NCBI GenBank assembly: GCA_017395635.1
Contig: JAFQOE010000029.1
Coordinates: forward strand, 27,315 to 91,314
DNA from: Lachnospiraceae bacterium
GTDB taxonomy: Bacteria > Bacillota > Clostridia > Lachnospirales > Lachnospiraceae
Reading direction: 5' to 3'
Length of the DNA stretch: 64,000 nucleotides
The notes under the pieces are model-generated. The model ran no database searches and had not been told where the DNA came from. It saw nothing but the letters and a program-made list of their open reading frames with translations. Position numbers and translations under genes: made by a program. Of this stretch, positions 18,099 to 27,761 are shown piece by piece; within the stretch, counting starts at the first letter, position 1; every line of letters starts with the position of its first letter.

Positions 18099-19164
18099 GC
18101 AGGAAATGATTGAACGTTATATATATGATGTGGTGAAAAGAGTGCCACAGGATTGCAGAGAGGAAATTCGCATGGAGTTACAGTCGTTAATTGACGATAT
18201 GTGTGAACAGGAGAATAGTTCTGTAGAAGAAGTGTTGCAAAAGCTTGGTGAACCTGCAAAGTTTGCAAGAAGATATCGAGATGAGGGAAGTTACCTGATT
18301 GGACCGGATTATTATGATGATTATGTGTGGATTGTGAAGATAGCCTTGTTTGGTATTGGAATTTCGGCTTTGGTTTCAGCAGTAGTGAATGGAATTACGA
18401 ATTCTGGAGATGTAATTAATTTCCTTGTAGAATTCTTTGGGGAATTTTTTGAAACATTAATAAATGGTTCTTTTAGTGTGATTGGAACGCTAACTATTAT
18501 TTTTGCTATTATGGAAAAGAAGAAGGCAAAATTGGATATTAAGCCGGGAAAAAAATGGTCAGTAAAAGATTTGTCAAAAAATGTAGCAACAGTTAATTCA
18601 TGGACCCCATTCTTGTTACCGGCAGTTCCGGATAAACGTGCAGTTATCAGTAGGGGAGATAGTGTATTTTCAATTATTTTTACAATCGTATTTATTGTAT
18701 TGTTAATTTTTGCACCACAGGTGTTTGGAGCATTTCATTATGAAGGAGGTAAGTTGATTTCGTCTACATGTATATTTAATCTGGATGAGTGGGATAGAAT
18801 CGTACCATTGTTTGTATTTAGCCTTTTTGTTGGTATGGTGAATTATATAGTTCGTTTGGTAATCGGATATCATTGTAAAACGGTTATGTACAGTACAATT
18901 ATTACGAATACTGTACAGATTGCAATCGCTTTCATTTTGCTTAATTACTTCCCATTCTTTAATGTTGATTTTGCAAATCAGGTAAAAAGTATGATGGAGA
19001 TTACAACATTTTCAAATGGAGATATTTTGTTTTATTGGGGAAGTAAGAGATTTGATAATTTCATGTTGCTGTTTATTGTGTTGATTTCCTTGTTGGATAT
19101 AGGAGTTTCCTTGTATAAAACATTGAGATACAATAATAAGGTAGACAAAATAGTAGAGAAGTAA
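18091..19164 (+). CDS. HAAS (DUF1700) domain membrane protein
   Basis: 357 residues. The N-terminal 70 residues form a HAAS/DUF1700-like helical domain (VVKRVPQDCREEIRMELQ, EVLQKLGEPAKFARRYRDEG). About six hydrophobic segments follow (for example 88-108, 130-148, 200-222, 245-265, 275-295, 325-345). The HAAS domain is thought to relay signals to the partner PadR regulator, and the coupled gene order supports this. Confidence 0.82.
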   Translation: MSEQEMIERYIYDVVKRVPQDCREEIRMELQSLIDDMCEQENSSVEEVLQKLGEPAKFARRYRDEGSYLIGPDYYDDYVWIVKIALFGIGISALVSAVVNGITNSGDVINFLVEFFGEFFETLINGSFSVIGTLTIIFAIMEKKKAKLDIKPGKKWSVKDLSKNVATVNSWTPFLLPAVPDKRAVISRGDSVFSIIFTIVFIVLLIFAPQVFGAFHYEGGKLISSTCIFNLDEWDRIVPLFVFSLFVGMVNYIVRLVIGYHCKTVMYSTIITNTVQIAIAFILLNYFPFFNVDFANQVKSMMEITTFSNGDILFYWGSKRFDNFMLLFIVLISLLDIGVSLYKTLRYNNKVDKIVEK

Positions 19165-19313
19165 TGTTGAGGGAAAATCTATTTGTTACTTGGAATAAAA
19201 GTGAAATGTATTGGTTACAAAAATGAAATTATTTGAACTTTTTTCTCGTTTGCAACAATATAATAATAAGAGATGATATATATACTCAATTATTTACATA
19301 GGAGGATGAGGAA

Positions 19314-19676
19314 ATGGGATGTTTAGGTAATATTCTTTGGATTGTTTTTGGTGGAGCAGAAGGAGCATTGGCATGGTTTGTATATGGATGCTTATGGTCT
19401 ATTACGATTGTGGGAATTCCGATTGGAAAGCAGTGTTTTAAGTATGCAGGTTTGGCTTTGTTTCCATTTGGAAAAGAGGTTGACTATGGTGGAGGCGGAA
19501 TGTCCTTATTTGCCAATATAATTTGGATGCTTGTGACAGGAATTCCTATGGCGATAGCACATTTCCTTGCAGGTTGTATATTATGTGTGACCATTATTGG
19601 AATCCCGTTTGGATTGCAACATTTTAAATTGGCGAAGCTTGCTTTAATGCCATTTGGCACAGATGTACATCGTTAA
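19314..19676 (+). CDS. YccF (DUF307) domain inner-membrane protein
   Basis: 120 residues built from two similar halves, each with a hydrophobic hairpin and the signature IVGIPIGKQCFKYAGLALFPFG / IIGIPFG-LQHFKLAKLALMPFG. This matches the YccF family of small membrane proteins, whose function is unsettled. AGGAGG lies just upstream and it has its own terminator, so it is probably a single-gene unit. Confidence 0.88.
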   Translation: MGCLGNILWIVFGGAEGALAWFVYGCLWSITIVGIPIGKQCFKYAGLALFPFGKEVDYGGGGMSLFANIIWMLVTGIPMAIAHFLAGCILCVTIIGIPFGLQHFKLAKLALMPFGTDVHR

Positions 19677-19698
19677 AAAATGCACATTTTACAAATTT

Positions 19699-19737
19699 AC
19701 AGCTCAGAGCATTGATTGCTTTGGGCTGTTTTCAATT
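19699..19737 (+). terminator. Terminator after yccF-like gene
   Basis: ACAGCTCAGAGCA pairs with TGCTTTGGGCTGT (two G-U pairs), followed by TTTTC and then a T-run. Confidence 0.75.
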
Positions 19738-19844
19738 TTTCTTCAAATCTCTTCAAGGTTATTTCAAGAAATGTCTGATACCATTTTTCTAAAGTATTTG
19801 AACTGTGTAATGAAAACGTTCAACTGAAAAAAATGGAGGAAGAT

Positions 19845-22364
19845 ATGAAAAAAATAAAATTTCCCAAATTAAACATTAGAAAAATTAAGAAAAAATGGAT
19901 TATCGGTGGAGTAGTTGTGTTACTTGTTGTTATTGCAGGAGCAAGATTTTTTGTGATGCGTTCTAAGATGAACCAGATTGTAAAGGGTAATACAAAAGTG
20001 AATACTACAGTAAGCACAGGAACGATACAGACCAGTGTTTCAGGAACCGGAAGCATTTCCTATGCTGACACAACAGACATTGTTGTACCAAGTAGTTTAA
20101 TGGTAGATGAACTCTTGGTAAGTGAAGGCAGCAATGTAGCAGTAGGCGAAGTGATTGCTACTGTGGATGCAGCATCTCTTGCAATGTGCTTAAATGAAGT
20201 AGAAGAAGCCATTGCAGAGGTGGATGACACGATTGCTTCAGAAAACAGTAGCTCTACTAGCCAAAGTATTAAGGCAGGTGTAGCCGGTCGTGTTAAGAAA
20301 ATCTATGCAGACGCAGATGATAATGTTGCAGATATCATGAAGGAAAAAGGTGCATTGATGCTATTGTCGGCGGATGATTTGATGATGGTTACGATAGAAG
20401 ATGCATCATCCGTGATGGTTGGTGATGAAGTAGTTGTAAGTAGTGGTGATACAACTACGGATGGTACAGTAGAGAGTCTTGATGCAACTGGTGTTGTGGT
20501 TACATTTGATGACAGTGTGTTTGCTTATGAGGAAGAAGTAACAGTATCTGATAAAGAAGGAACTACACTAGGAACAGGTAAAGCATACATACATCAGGAG
20601 ATTTCAGTAGTTGCAAGCAGTGGGACTATTTCTTCTTTAAATGTCTCATTGAACAGTAATGTGAGTGCATCTACCAAGGTGTTTACTTTAACTAGTAGTG
20701 CAAAATCAGCGGAGTATATGCAGGCTGTAACAGAGAGAGAACAGTTAGTTGTTCTATTGAATACATTGGTTGCAATTCAGGTAAATGGTGGAATTACAGC
20801 TCCGGTGGATGGTATGTTACAGACAGTGAATACATCAACGGGAAGTAGTTCTGGTTCATCTGGTGAGTCTTTAGGAAGTGGTTTTATGATGGATGCATCG
20901 GATGAGAGTGAAAATGTAAAAGTAGTAGAAAATTCAGAGATTGTGGAGATTGCAGAAAATGTAGACAATCTAGTGGTGACGGAAACGCTTGAATTAACGC
21001 AGTTAGCTAGTGAAAATACAGAGGCAGTAGATGAGCAAGGGTTGGAAGCAGAACTTTCAGAGGAAAAAAGCATTGAAATGACAACTATGATAGAAAGTGC
21101 AGATGATGCAACAGGAATGATGCAACTTTCTGTTAGTAGTATGTCTGAATTAGAAACTTCTATGTCGGAAGTATCAATAAATAATCAGGGAACAGCAACA
21201 GATGAGAAGATTCCGGCCGAAGTACCATTTGGTCTTACAGGTGGAGAAGGTGTAATCTATGGAACTACAACAGATATGGAATATGCAGACAAAGAGGATG
21301 CAGCAGAATGGAAACCGTGTACGGCTGACAAGACAGAAGTGGCAGCGGGAATCTGGTATGTGAGAGTAAAGGCTACAGAAACGGCACAAGCAAGTGCGGC
21401 AGTAAAGATTGAGGTAAAAGCAGCTGGCACTAATAATGCAGAACAAAATCAGAATACGGAACAAAATGCTGAACAACAAAAAACGGAACAGTCAACCAGT
21501 GATTCTTCAGAAAACAAATCTGAACAGGGTTCGACAGGGAAAGAAGACACGCCAACTGTTCCAAACGATAAAACAGGGACGGATGCGAATGATAGTGATA
21601 GTAGTAAGAAAAATACAGGTAACACATCGGGTGGAAACTCTATGTCCGGTGGAGTTTCAGTAAGCCGAAGTAGTTCATCTAGCGCTTCGAGTAGTAGTAC
21701 TACAAGTGCCAGTGAAAGTGTAGAAACAACCAATATCTTCACAATTGCCAATGGTGACAAAATGATGGTTACCATGAGTGTGGATGAGTTGGATATTGGG
21801 AATATGCAGATAGGTCTTGAAGCAGAGATTACATTGGATGCCATCGAAGGAGAAACATTTAAGGGAACGATAACAAGTGTGAGTGGCAATGCAAGTTCTA
21901 GTGGTGGAAGTTCACAGTATCCGGTTGAGATTGTATTTGATAAAACAGATGCAATGCTATCTGGTATGAATGCTTCGATAGAAGTAATTATTGAACAGGC
22001 AGAAAATGTATTAACATTACCGATTTCTGCAATTCAGGATGATGGAAATTATAGCTATGTATATACCGGTTATGATGAGTCAACCGATAAATTATCCGGA
22101 AAGGTACAGGTTGAGACTGGTTTGTCAGATGAGACAAGTGTGGAAATTACATCAGGATTAGCGGAAGGCGATACAGTATATTATGAAATGAAAGGCAGTG
22201 AAGACAGTACATCAAACAGTAATGGTATGGGAGGCTTCACAATGCCTGGTGGAGGATTTCCGAGTGGCGGTGGATTCCCAAGCGGCGGTGGATTCCCAAG
22301 TGGAGGTGATTTCCCTAGCGGTGGTGGTAATAGAAGCCAACGAGGCGGAATGGGAGGTCGTTAA
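19845..22364 (+). CDS. Export adaptor protein (MacA/HlyD-like) with large insert
   Basis: 839 residues. An N-terminal TM (about 14-35) is followed by HlyD/MacA-like segments: a lipoyl-like strand set (VSTGTIQTSVSGTGSI), a second barrel-like part and a C-terminal adaptor part (about 640-790: MVTMSVDELDIGNMQIG, LPISAIQDDGNYSYVYTG). Usual adaptors are about 400 residues. Here an acidic, Ser/Thr/Glu-rich insert of about 350 residues sits in the middle and contains a small repeat-like domain (AAGIWYVRVKATETAQAS). The last 40 residues are Gly/Pro/Ser-rich (GGGFPSGG repeats). The start is ATG 19845, since GGAGG precedes it. It is the first gene of a MacAB-like operon. Confidence 0.82.
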   Translation: MKKIKFPKLNIRKIKKKWIIGGVVVLLVVIAGARFFVMRSKMNQIVKGNTKVNTTVSTGTIQTSVSGTGSISYADTTDIVVPSSLMVDELLVSEGSNVAVGEVIATVDAASLAMCLNEVEEAIAEVDDTIASENSSSTSQSIKAGVAGRVKKIYADADDNVADIMKEKGALMLLSADDLMMVTIEDASSVMVGDEVVVSSGDTTTDGTVESLDATGVVVTFDDSVFAYEEEVTVSDKEGTTLGTGKAYIHQEISVVASSGTISSLNVSLNSNVSASTKVFTLTSSAKSAEYMQAVTEREQLVVLLNTLVAIQVNGGITAPVDGMLQTVNTSTGSSSGSSGESLGSGFMMDASDESENVKVVENSEIVEIAENVDNLVVTETLELTQLASENTEAVDEQGLEAELSEEKSIEMTTMIESADDATGMMQLSVSSMSELETSMSEVSINNQGTATDEKIPAEVPFGLTGGEGVIYGTTTDMEYADKEDAAEWKPCTADKTEVAAGIWYVRVKATETAQASAAVKIEVKAAGTNNAEQNQNTEQNAEQQKTEQSTSDSSENKSEQGSTGKEDTPTVPNDKTGTDANDSDSSKKNTGNTSGGNSMSGGVSVSRSSSSSASSSSTTSASESVETTNIFTIANGDKMMVTMSVDELDIGNMQIGLEAEITLDAIEGETFKGTITSVSGNASSSGGSSQYPVEIVFDKTDAMLSGMNASIEVIIEQAENVLTLPISAIQDDGNYSYVYTGYDESTDKLSGKVQVETGLSDETSVEITSGLAEGDTVYYEMKGSEDSTSNSNGMGGFTMPGGGFPSGGGFPSGGGFPSGGDFPSGGGNRSQRGGMGGR

Positions 22365-22366
22365 GC

Positions 22367-23080
22367 ATGGAGAATAGCAGATACATGATAGAAATGGATA
22401 ATATCTGCAAGACCTATGAAATAGGTGATGAGATTGTCAAAGCATTAGACCATGCATCCTTACAGATTGCAGAAGGTGAGTTTGTAAGTATTATTGGTCC
22501 GTCCGGAAGTGGTAAATCAACCCTTATGAATGTAATTGGTTGTCTGGATGTGGCGGACGAAGGTGAATACTATTTGGATGGTTTGTCTATTAAGGAATAT
22601 TCAGAGGATGATTTGGCATTTGTTCGAAACGAAAAAATTGGATTTGTTTTTCAGAACTTTAATTTACTCAGTAAATTATCCGCAAAAGAAAATGTGGAAT
22701 TACCATTGATTTATCAGAAAATACAAAAGAAAGAAAGAGAAGAACGAGTACTTGCTGCATTAGAACGTGTGAATCTTGTAAAACGTAAGGAGCATAGACC
22801 GATGGAGCTTTCCGGAGGACAACAACAACGTGTGGCGATTGCCAGAGCCTTGGTTACAAAGCCATCCCTCATTTTGGCAGATGAGCCAACCGGTAATCTG
22901 GATACAAAGACAGGTGAGGAAATTATGCGTTTATTTCACGAACTACATGAACAGGGTAATACGATTGTGTTGATTACGCATGATGAGAGTGTAGCTGATC
23001 AGGCAGAACGTAAGATTCGAATTTTGGACGGAAAAGTAACAGAAGTCGCGCCTTTCGAAAGTGGGGTGAATAATGTATGA
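22367..23080 (+). CDS. ABC transporter ATP-binding protein (MacB/LolD type)
   Basis: 237 residues with Walker A (GPSGSGKS), signature LSGGQQQR, Walker B plus D-loop ([13 protein letters not shown]) and the H-loop (LITHDES). It energises the permease encoded next (4-base ATGA overlap), and the adaptor gene is 2 bases upstream. The set is typical of Gram-positive MacAB-like exporters of peptides or lipoproteins. The substrate is unknown. Confidence 0.95.
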   Translation: MENSRYMIEMDNICKTYEIGDEIVKALDHASLQIAEGEFVSIIGPSGSGKSTLMNVIGCLDVADEGEYYLDGLSIKEYSEDDLAFVRNEKIGFVFQNFNLLSKLSAKENVELPLIYQKIQKKEREERVLAALERVNLVKRKEHRPMELSGGQQQRVAIARALVTKPSLILADEPTGNLDTKTGEEIMRLFHELHEQGNTIVLITHDESVADQAERKIRILDGKVTEVAPFESGVNNV

Positions 23081-24252
23081 TTTTTCAGTCAATTAAAATG
23101 GCAGTGGATTCTATTTTGTCTAATAAAATGCGTTCGTTTCTGACTATGCTTGGAATGATAATTGGTGTTATGTCATTGGTTGTATTAGTATCGATTGTGA
23201 ATGGTGCAACCTCAAGCGTGACGGATTCCATATCACAGATTGGAACGAATATGCTTACAGTACAGATATTGGATGACAAAGGAGAACCATTTACTTTGGA
23301 TGAAGTGATGGGATTAAGTGAAAAAGAATCCGTGTCAGCTACAGCACCATTTTCACAGGGAAGTGCAACTGCTAAGTATGGTAGTACGACTGAGAACATT
23401 ACTTTATATGGAACGACAGGATCATATTACGATATTGAAGGTTTATCTCTTGCCAGAGGACGTTTTCTCAAAAATACAGACGTGAAGAACAGTACGTATG
23501 TTGCGGTGATTAATTCGGCAACGGCAGAAAACCTGTTTGAGCGTAGCAATGTTGTGGGAGAAATTATGTCGATAGATGGATATCATTTCACAATTATTGG
23601 TGTGTTAGAAGAGGAAGAGAGCACAATAGGTAATACTTCGGATCGGCTTGAAGCATATATTCCATATACTGCACTTTCTAAGATTATGGGTAGTAGCAGG
23701 CAGATTACAAGTTTTTATGTATCTTCTGCGGATGGAAATAGTATGGATATGGTGGAGCAGGAAATGACGATGTATCTTTATCAGAGACTTGGTGATACGG
23801 ACTCTTTTTCGATTGTGAATTCTTCTGCTGTTATGGAAACTATGAGTAGCGTAACGGATACAATGAAATTGATGTTAGGTGGTATTGCAGCGATTTCGTT
23901 ATTGGTTGGCGGAATTGGTATTATGAATATTATGCTTGTTTCGGTAACAGAACGTACTAGAGAAATTGGTATTCGTAAAGCAATTGGAGCAAGAAAGCAG
24001 ACTATATTGGTTCAATTTCTAATAGAAGCATTGTTGGTTAGTGTAACTGGTTGCCTGGTTGGAATTGGATTATCAGCGCTTACAATATTTATTATTAATA
24101 ATGTAGCGTCATCGTTATCTGCAAGTATGTCGTTAGACATCGTATTGATTTCGATTGGATTTTCCATGATAATTGGAGTGGTGTTTGGTATTTATCCTGC
24201 ATACAAGGCTGCTAATATGCGTCCGATTGAAGCATTACGACATGATACGTAA
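23077..24252 (+). CDS. ABC transporter permease (MacB/FtsX type)
   Basis: 391 residues. An N-terminal TM (MRSFLTMLGMIIGVMSLVVL) is followed by an extracytoplasmic MacB core (about 45-265) and three C-terminal TM segments. The diagnostic VSVTERTREIGIRKAIGARK loop of FtsX-type permeases follows the second TM. It pairs with the ATPase encoded by the overlapping upstream gene. Confidence 0.94.
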   Translation: MIFQSIKMAVDSILSNKMRSFLTMLGMIIGVMSLVVLVSIVNGATSSVTDSISQIGTNMLTVQILDDKGEPFTLDEVMGLSEKESVSATAPFSQGSATAKYGSTTENITLYGTTGSYYDIEGLSLARGRFLKNTDVKNSTYVAVINSATAENLFERSNVVGEIMSIDGYHFTIIGVLEEEESTIGNTSDRLEAYIPYTALSKIMGSSRQITSFYVSSADGNSMDMVEQEMTMYLYQRLGDTDSFSIVNSSAVMETMSSVTDTMKLMLGGIAAISLLVGGIGIMNIMLVSVTERTREIGIRKAIGARKQTILVQFLIEALLVSVTGCLVGIGLSALTIFIINNVASSLSASMSLDIVLISIGFSMIIGVVFGIYPAYKAANMRPIEALRHDT

Positions 24253-24288
24253 CTACAAATAAAATTCAGCTGATATTCAAAAATCGAC

Positions 24289-24338
24289 AAAAAGTCCTTT
24301 CACATATGAGAATATACTTATATGTGGAAGGACTTTTT
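24289..24338. terminator. Bidirectional terminator after the MacAB-like operon
   Basis: AAAAAGTCCTTTCACATATGA pairs with its near-perfect complement, with A- and T-runs at the ends. It serves the ABC operon and the convergent minus-strand gene. Confidence 0.9.
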
Positions 24339-24345
24339 AGTAACT

Positions 24346-24726
24346 TTAATTGAACGGATTTAGATTATTAATAATACCGTTTTCATCAATATTCCAATCC
24401 GGATAACGTTCAAAAGCATATCTTTCCGCCTCATAGAAATGTTTTGCATGAATGCTCCATGTAATGGTTTTCTTTTTTGTGTTTATCTTAAAACAACGAT
24501 TTTTTCCATATCCCAAAGACATCACATATAAGACATCTTCATCTGCAATAACAAACACTTCACCTAACAAGTTCCGATATACCAATCCTCCCGGATAAAA
24601 AATCAAGACGCACCTTGTAATAGATAGCCAAAACGCAACGCTCAATGTCATGAGCATAGGTGTACAGAACAATAATGCAAATCCACACTCCATGCCTCCG
24701 GAAGAAAAATTTTTATTCTTTACCAT
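24346..24726 (-). CDS. Small membrane-anchored protein of unknown function
   Basis: About 126 residues: one long hydrophobic stretch (about 13-45: GFALLFCTPMLMTLSVAFW) followed by a soluble part of strands and one helix (IFYPGGLVYRN, CFKINTKKKTITWSI) that resembles the PH-like folds of small bacterial membrane proteins. The start overlaps the end of the PurF-like gene by 14 bases (ATGGTAAAGAATAA), so translation is probably coupled. No ribosome site is obvious for it. Function unknown. Confidence 0.5.
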   Translation of the reverse strand: MVKNKNFSSGGMECGFALLFCTPMLMTLSVAFWLSITRCVLIFYPGGLVYRNLLGEVFVIADEDVLYVMSLGYGKNRCFKINTKKKTITWSIHAKHFYEAERYAFERYPDWNIDENGIINNLNPFN

Positions 24727-26122
24727 TCCAGCAGTATGTACATAGGTTCTCCACTGGAATTCCAACAGATTCTAACATATCATCCAAACGGTTATAGCGA
24801 AGAGAGGTGAAACTTAACTCTTTGCGGATTTCCTCTACCATCTGGTCATACTTTGGTGATTCCGGATTTGCATACTCCTGCAATACTTCTTTTGAAACAT
24901 CTTCTGTGCCTTCTAATCTGGCGATAACACGTCTTGTAATCAAGTCCATTTCAGAAGAAGAGCGAGAGAAGTTCAAATACTTACAACCATATAACAATGG
25001 TGGGCAGGCTGGACGAATGTGTACTTCTTTTGCACCACTTGCATATAAGAATTCGGTTGTTTCGCGAAGTTGTGTTCCTCGAACAATGGAATCATCAATT
25101 AATAATAAGCTTTTATCTTTGATTAAATCATGCACAGCAATTAATTTCATCTTAGCGATGTGTTCACGTTTACTTTGGATTGTTGGCATAAATGAACGTG
25201 CCCAAGTTGGTGTATACTTAATAAATGGTCTTGAAAAAGGAATTCCGGATGCATTGGAATAACCAACGGCATGTGCAATACCGGAATCAGGTACGCCGGC
25301 TACGATATCAGGCTTTACGGTATCACGTTGTGCCATCTTGGCGCCACAGTTGTAACGCATCTGTTCTACACTGATTCCTTCATAAGAACTGGATGGATAA
25401 CCGTAGTATACCCAGAGGAATGTACAGATTTTCATGTTCTTGCCCTCTGTTTTAAGAGTTTTTGCACCCTCCGCATCTACAACTACGATTTCGCCAGGTG
25501 CTAATTCCTTGTAATTATCATATCCTAAATTGCGGTATGCAAAATCTTCAAAAGTAATACAACATCCTTCAGGTTTTTTGCCAATTACAACAGGGGTTCT
25601 TCCGTGTTTGTCGCGAGCAGCATAGATTCCCTTTGGAGTCATTAACATAACGGAAAGAGAACCGTCTACTAATTCTAATGCATAATTAATACCGTCAATT
25701 AAGTTCTCTTTTTGGTTAATCATGGCAGCTACTAATTCAGTAGGGTTGATGTCACCACCACTCATCTCTAAGAAATGTGAATTGCCATTGGCGAATAACT
25801 TGTCGACAATTTCATCTGCGTTATTAATTTTACTGACTGTGGTAATGGCATATGTACCATGATGTGAACGAACCATTAATGGCTGTGGTTCATAATCAGA
25901 AATACATCCAATTCCCATATGTCCATTCATTTTGTGAAAATCTTTATCAAACTTTGTACGAAATGGAGAATTTTCAATGTTATGAATCGCTCGATCAAAT
26001 CCTTTATCTCCATAAACTACGAGTCCGGCACGTCTGGTACCTAAATGTGAGTGATAATCTGTTCCAAAGAACAAATCAAACATACAGTCTTCTTTTGATA
26101 CTACTCCAAAAAATCCACCCAT
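24713..26122 (-). CDS. PurF-like amidophosphoribosyltransferase lacking the N-terminal Cys
   Basis: 469 residues resembling the purine enzyme that makes phosphoribosylamine from PRPP and glutamine. The glutaminase half (about 1-230) and PRTase half are both present. The PRPP loop LLLIDDSIVRGT (about 339-350) is intact. Four cysteines at C233 (CTFLWVYYGYP), C380, C461 and C464 (LCTYCW) fit the 4Fe-4S type known from Bacillus PurF. The N-terminus reads MGGFFGVVSKED, where true PurF has the catalytic Cys as the mature first residue (CGxxGI). AAGGAG fixes ATG 26122, so no cysteine is lost through a wrong start. It probably cannot use glutamine in the standard way: an ammonia-dependent or repurposed paralogue. 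Confidence 0.8.
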   Translation of the reverse strand: MGGFFGVVSKEDCMFDLFFGTDYHSHLGTRRAGLVVYGDKGFDRAIHNIENSPFRTKFDKDFHKMNGHMGIGCISDYEPQPLMVRSHHGTYAITTVSKINNADEIVDKLFANGNSHFLEMSGGDINPTELVAAMINQKENLIDGINYALELVDGSLSVMLMTPKGIYAARDKHGRTPVVIGKKPEGCCITFEDFAYRNLGYDNYKELAPGEIVVVDAEGAKTLKTEGKNMKICTFLWVYYGYPSSSYEGISVEQMRYNCGAKMAQRDTVKPDIVAGVPDSGIAHAVGYSNASGIPFSRPFIKYTPTWARSFMPTIQSKREHIAKMKLIAVHDLIKDKSLLLIDDSIVRGTQLRETTEFLYASGAKEVHIRPACPPLLYGCKYLNFSRSSSEMDLITRRVIARLEGTEDVSKEVLQEYANPESPKYDQMVEEIRKELSFTSLRYNRLDDMLESVGIPVENLCTYCWNGKE

Positions 26123-26498
26123 GATATAAGCTCCTTAGTATATAGTTTTTTGATAGGGAAAATCTTCCCATTCTTTGTTGTCTTTTACCACAAATGAGTA
26201 TAGCAAGCATTAGAAAAACTAGCAAGTGTAAAAAGTAACAGAAATTAATTATTATTTGGAGGTTTTTTGTAAATTCTATCTTTGTTGGTGAAATAAAGGA
26301 TAGGTTATGCATATAAGGCATTATATGTGAAAAATGCATGGAAATAGATTTCTTTTTTATTCATTAGTAAAAACTTTTATCTGCATAGATTTAGGTAGTG
26401 TTCAAACAGGAAAAAATTTGATATAATAACACATATAATAGATTTGGTTTTGAAATGATACATACAGTGGTATTTGGGTTAGATATGGAGGATGCATT
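26123..26498. promoter_or_regulatory. Divergent promoter region of purF-like and PilZ genes
   Basis: On the minus strand, -35 TTGCTA (26220-26225) and -10 TATACT (26197-26202) are 17 bases apart and suit the purF-like gene. On the plus strand, two TATAAT boxes (26422-26427, 26434-26439) suit the PilZ gene. No purine riboswitch was recognised. Confidence 0.55.
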
Positions 26499-27122
26499 TT
26501 GGGGATTAAATTAACAGATTTAGAAGAAAGAGACCTACTAACAATCATTGCTAGTAGTGATATGGGTGAATTGAAAATGCAGGCCTTCGTCAAGAAGGTT
26601 CTGAAAGAGAATGTTGCCATAATTGATGTGATTTTCCAAGACGGTCGCAAGCTGAATTTTGACAACGTGCAGATTAATATAGAATATGCACCGGAGGATG
26701 GTGTACCTTTTATCTGGAGAGCCGCTCGTATTGTGAATGTGAAGAATCAGTATGTTCTTCAGGTTGCAGGTGAAGGTGTACGGCACAATCGTAGAAGTTG
26801 TTTTCGTGTTAGTGTTGGTGTATATGCGAGAATGGCGATGGTTGGTCGACAAGGTACGGATGTTATGATACGTGACGTTAGTTTGTCAGGTTTTTCGATT
26901 GCAGATCGTGACAGGGAATTGGCATTAGAGATTGGTCATGAATTAACGGTTGTGTTTAGTGACTTGGGTTATAATCTTAAGCTAGTTGGTAAAGTTGTGC
27001 GAATTGAAGAAATGGAGAATATGATTGTCTATGGTGTGGAAACACGTAATTTGTGTAAAGATTTGTCTCCATATATCAGCATAAAACAACAACGTAATCG
27101 TAGGAATAAAGAAAAAAGATAG
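26499..27122 (+). CDS. PilZ-domain cyclic-di-GMP effector (YcgR-like)
   Basis: 207 residues. The first 90 form an N-terminal YcgR-like beta domain; PilZ covers about 95-200. Both c-di-GMP contacts are visible: RxxxR (NRRSCFRV) and DxSxxG (RDVSLSGFSIA). The start is TTG 26499, set by GGAGG ending 7 bases upstream. A nearer ATG (26492) stops after five codons. It probably links c-di-GMP level to motility or surface behaviour; no motility genes lie nearby. Has its own terminator. Confidence 0.85.
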   Translation: MGIKLTDLEERDLLTIIASSDMGELKMQAFVKKVLKENVAIIDVIFQDGRKLNFDNVQINIEYAPEDGVPFIWRAARIVNVKNQYVLQVAGEGVRHNRRSCFRVSVGVYARMAMVGRQGTDVMIRDVSLSGFSIADRDRELALEIGHELTVVFSDLGYNLKLVGKVVRIEEMENMIVYGVETRNLCKDLSPYISIKQQRNRRNKEKR

Positions 27123-27159
27123 TTCTACCATACATAGGGATAGAATCAAGTAGAGGGGG

Positions 27160-27196
27160 AAACGGAGAATAACCCATTAGGGAAATTCTCCGTTTT
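27160..27196 (+). terminator. Terminator after PilZ gene
   Basis: AAACGGAGAAT pairs with ATTCTCCGTTT, followed by a short T tail. Confidence 0.8.
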
Positions 27197-27539
27197 GCGT
27201 TATCTAATTATACAAGATATGAAGTTGACTAGTTATGCTTGAGGAGGAGTGCAATATGATGATTGGATTTGTGATATGAAAAAGCTTTATAATGTTCTTG
27301 GTACAGATTTAACCTATTTCAAAAATGGAAAGAATAGAGTATAATAAAAACATCATTAAACATATTGTTGCATATTTGGTGATATATAACAGAACTTAAA
27401 TGGTGATGATAAATAAAAAGTATTAAGTAAGGATAATGCATTTCTTTAAAATTTAAAGCAGTTTTATAAATTCACAAATCGACGTAATAATATGATATAA
27501 TATTAGCAAGAATAGATTGAAGAATAGGAGGTATTGCTT
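27197..27539 (+). promoter_or_regulatory. Region before the toxin/antitoxin pair
   Basis: An extended -10 (TGATATAAT, TATAAT at 27496-27501) with a weak TTCACA (27471-27476) upstream would drive the antitoxin gene; AGGAGG sits at 27526-27531. Near 27241 a strong GAGGAGGAG precedes a seven-codon ORF only, possibly a decayed gene start. Otherwise nothing is seen. Confidence 0.45.
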
Positions 27540-27761
27540 ATGTTAGCAGCAGTAAAAGGAAGAATACAGGGAAATACAGTATTGATTGATGAAGATGTAA
27601 GAGAATATGATGGAACAGAAGTGATTGTTACTTTGCTAAATTATCCGCAGAAGAAAATAAATAAAGCACCTATTGATTGGGATAGTTTTGTTATTCCTAG
27701 TGAAAGAGGAAAAAACGTAGAAGAATATATGAAGGAGATGCGTGAGAATGACAGATTATAA
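27540..27761 (+). CDS. Probable antitoxin of a VapBC-type pair
   Basis: 73 residues: an N-terminal beta segment (AAVKGRIQGNTVLIDEDVREYDGTEVIVTLL) like the swapped-hairpin antitoxins, then a charged tail (SERGKNVEEYMKEMRENDRL) that could wrap the toxin. AGGAGG lies 8 bases before ATG 27540. It overlaps the PIN gene by 14 bases, the classic antitoxin-toxin order. Confidence 0.75.
   Translation: MLAAVKGRIQGNTVLIDEDVREYDGTEVIVTLLNYPQKKINKAPIDWDSFVIPSERGKNVEEYMKEMRENDRL

Noticed and set aside
26123..26498. Purine riboswitch upstream of the purF-like gene
   Set aside because: No conserved aptamer core could be found on the minus strand.
27256..27279. Seven-codon ORF with a strong ribosome site
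   Set aside because: Too short to be a gene; perhaps a decayed start. Mentioned in the region note only.
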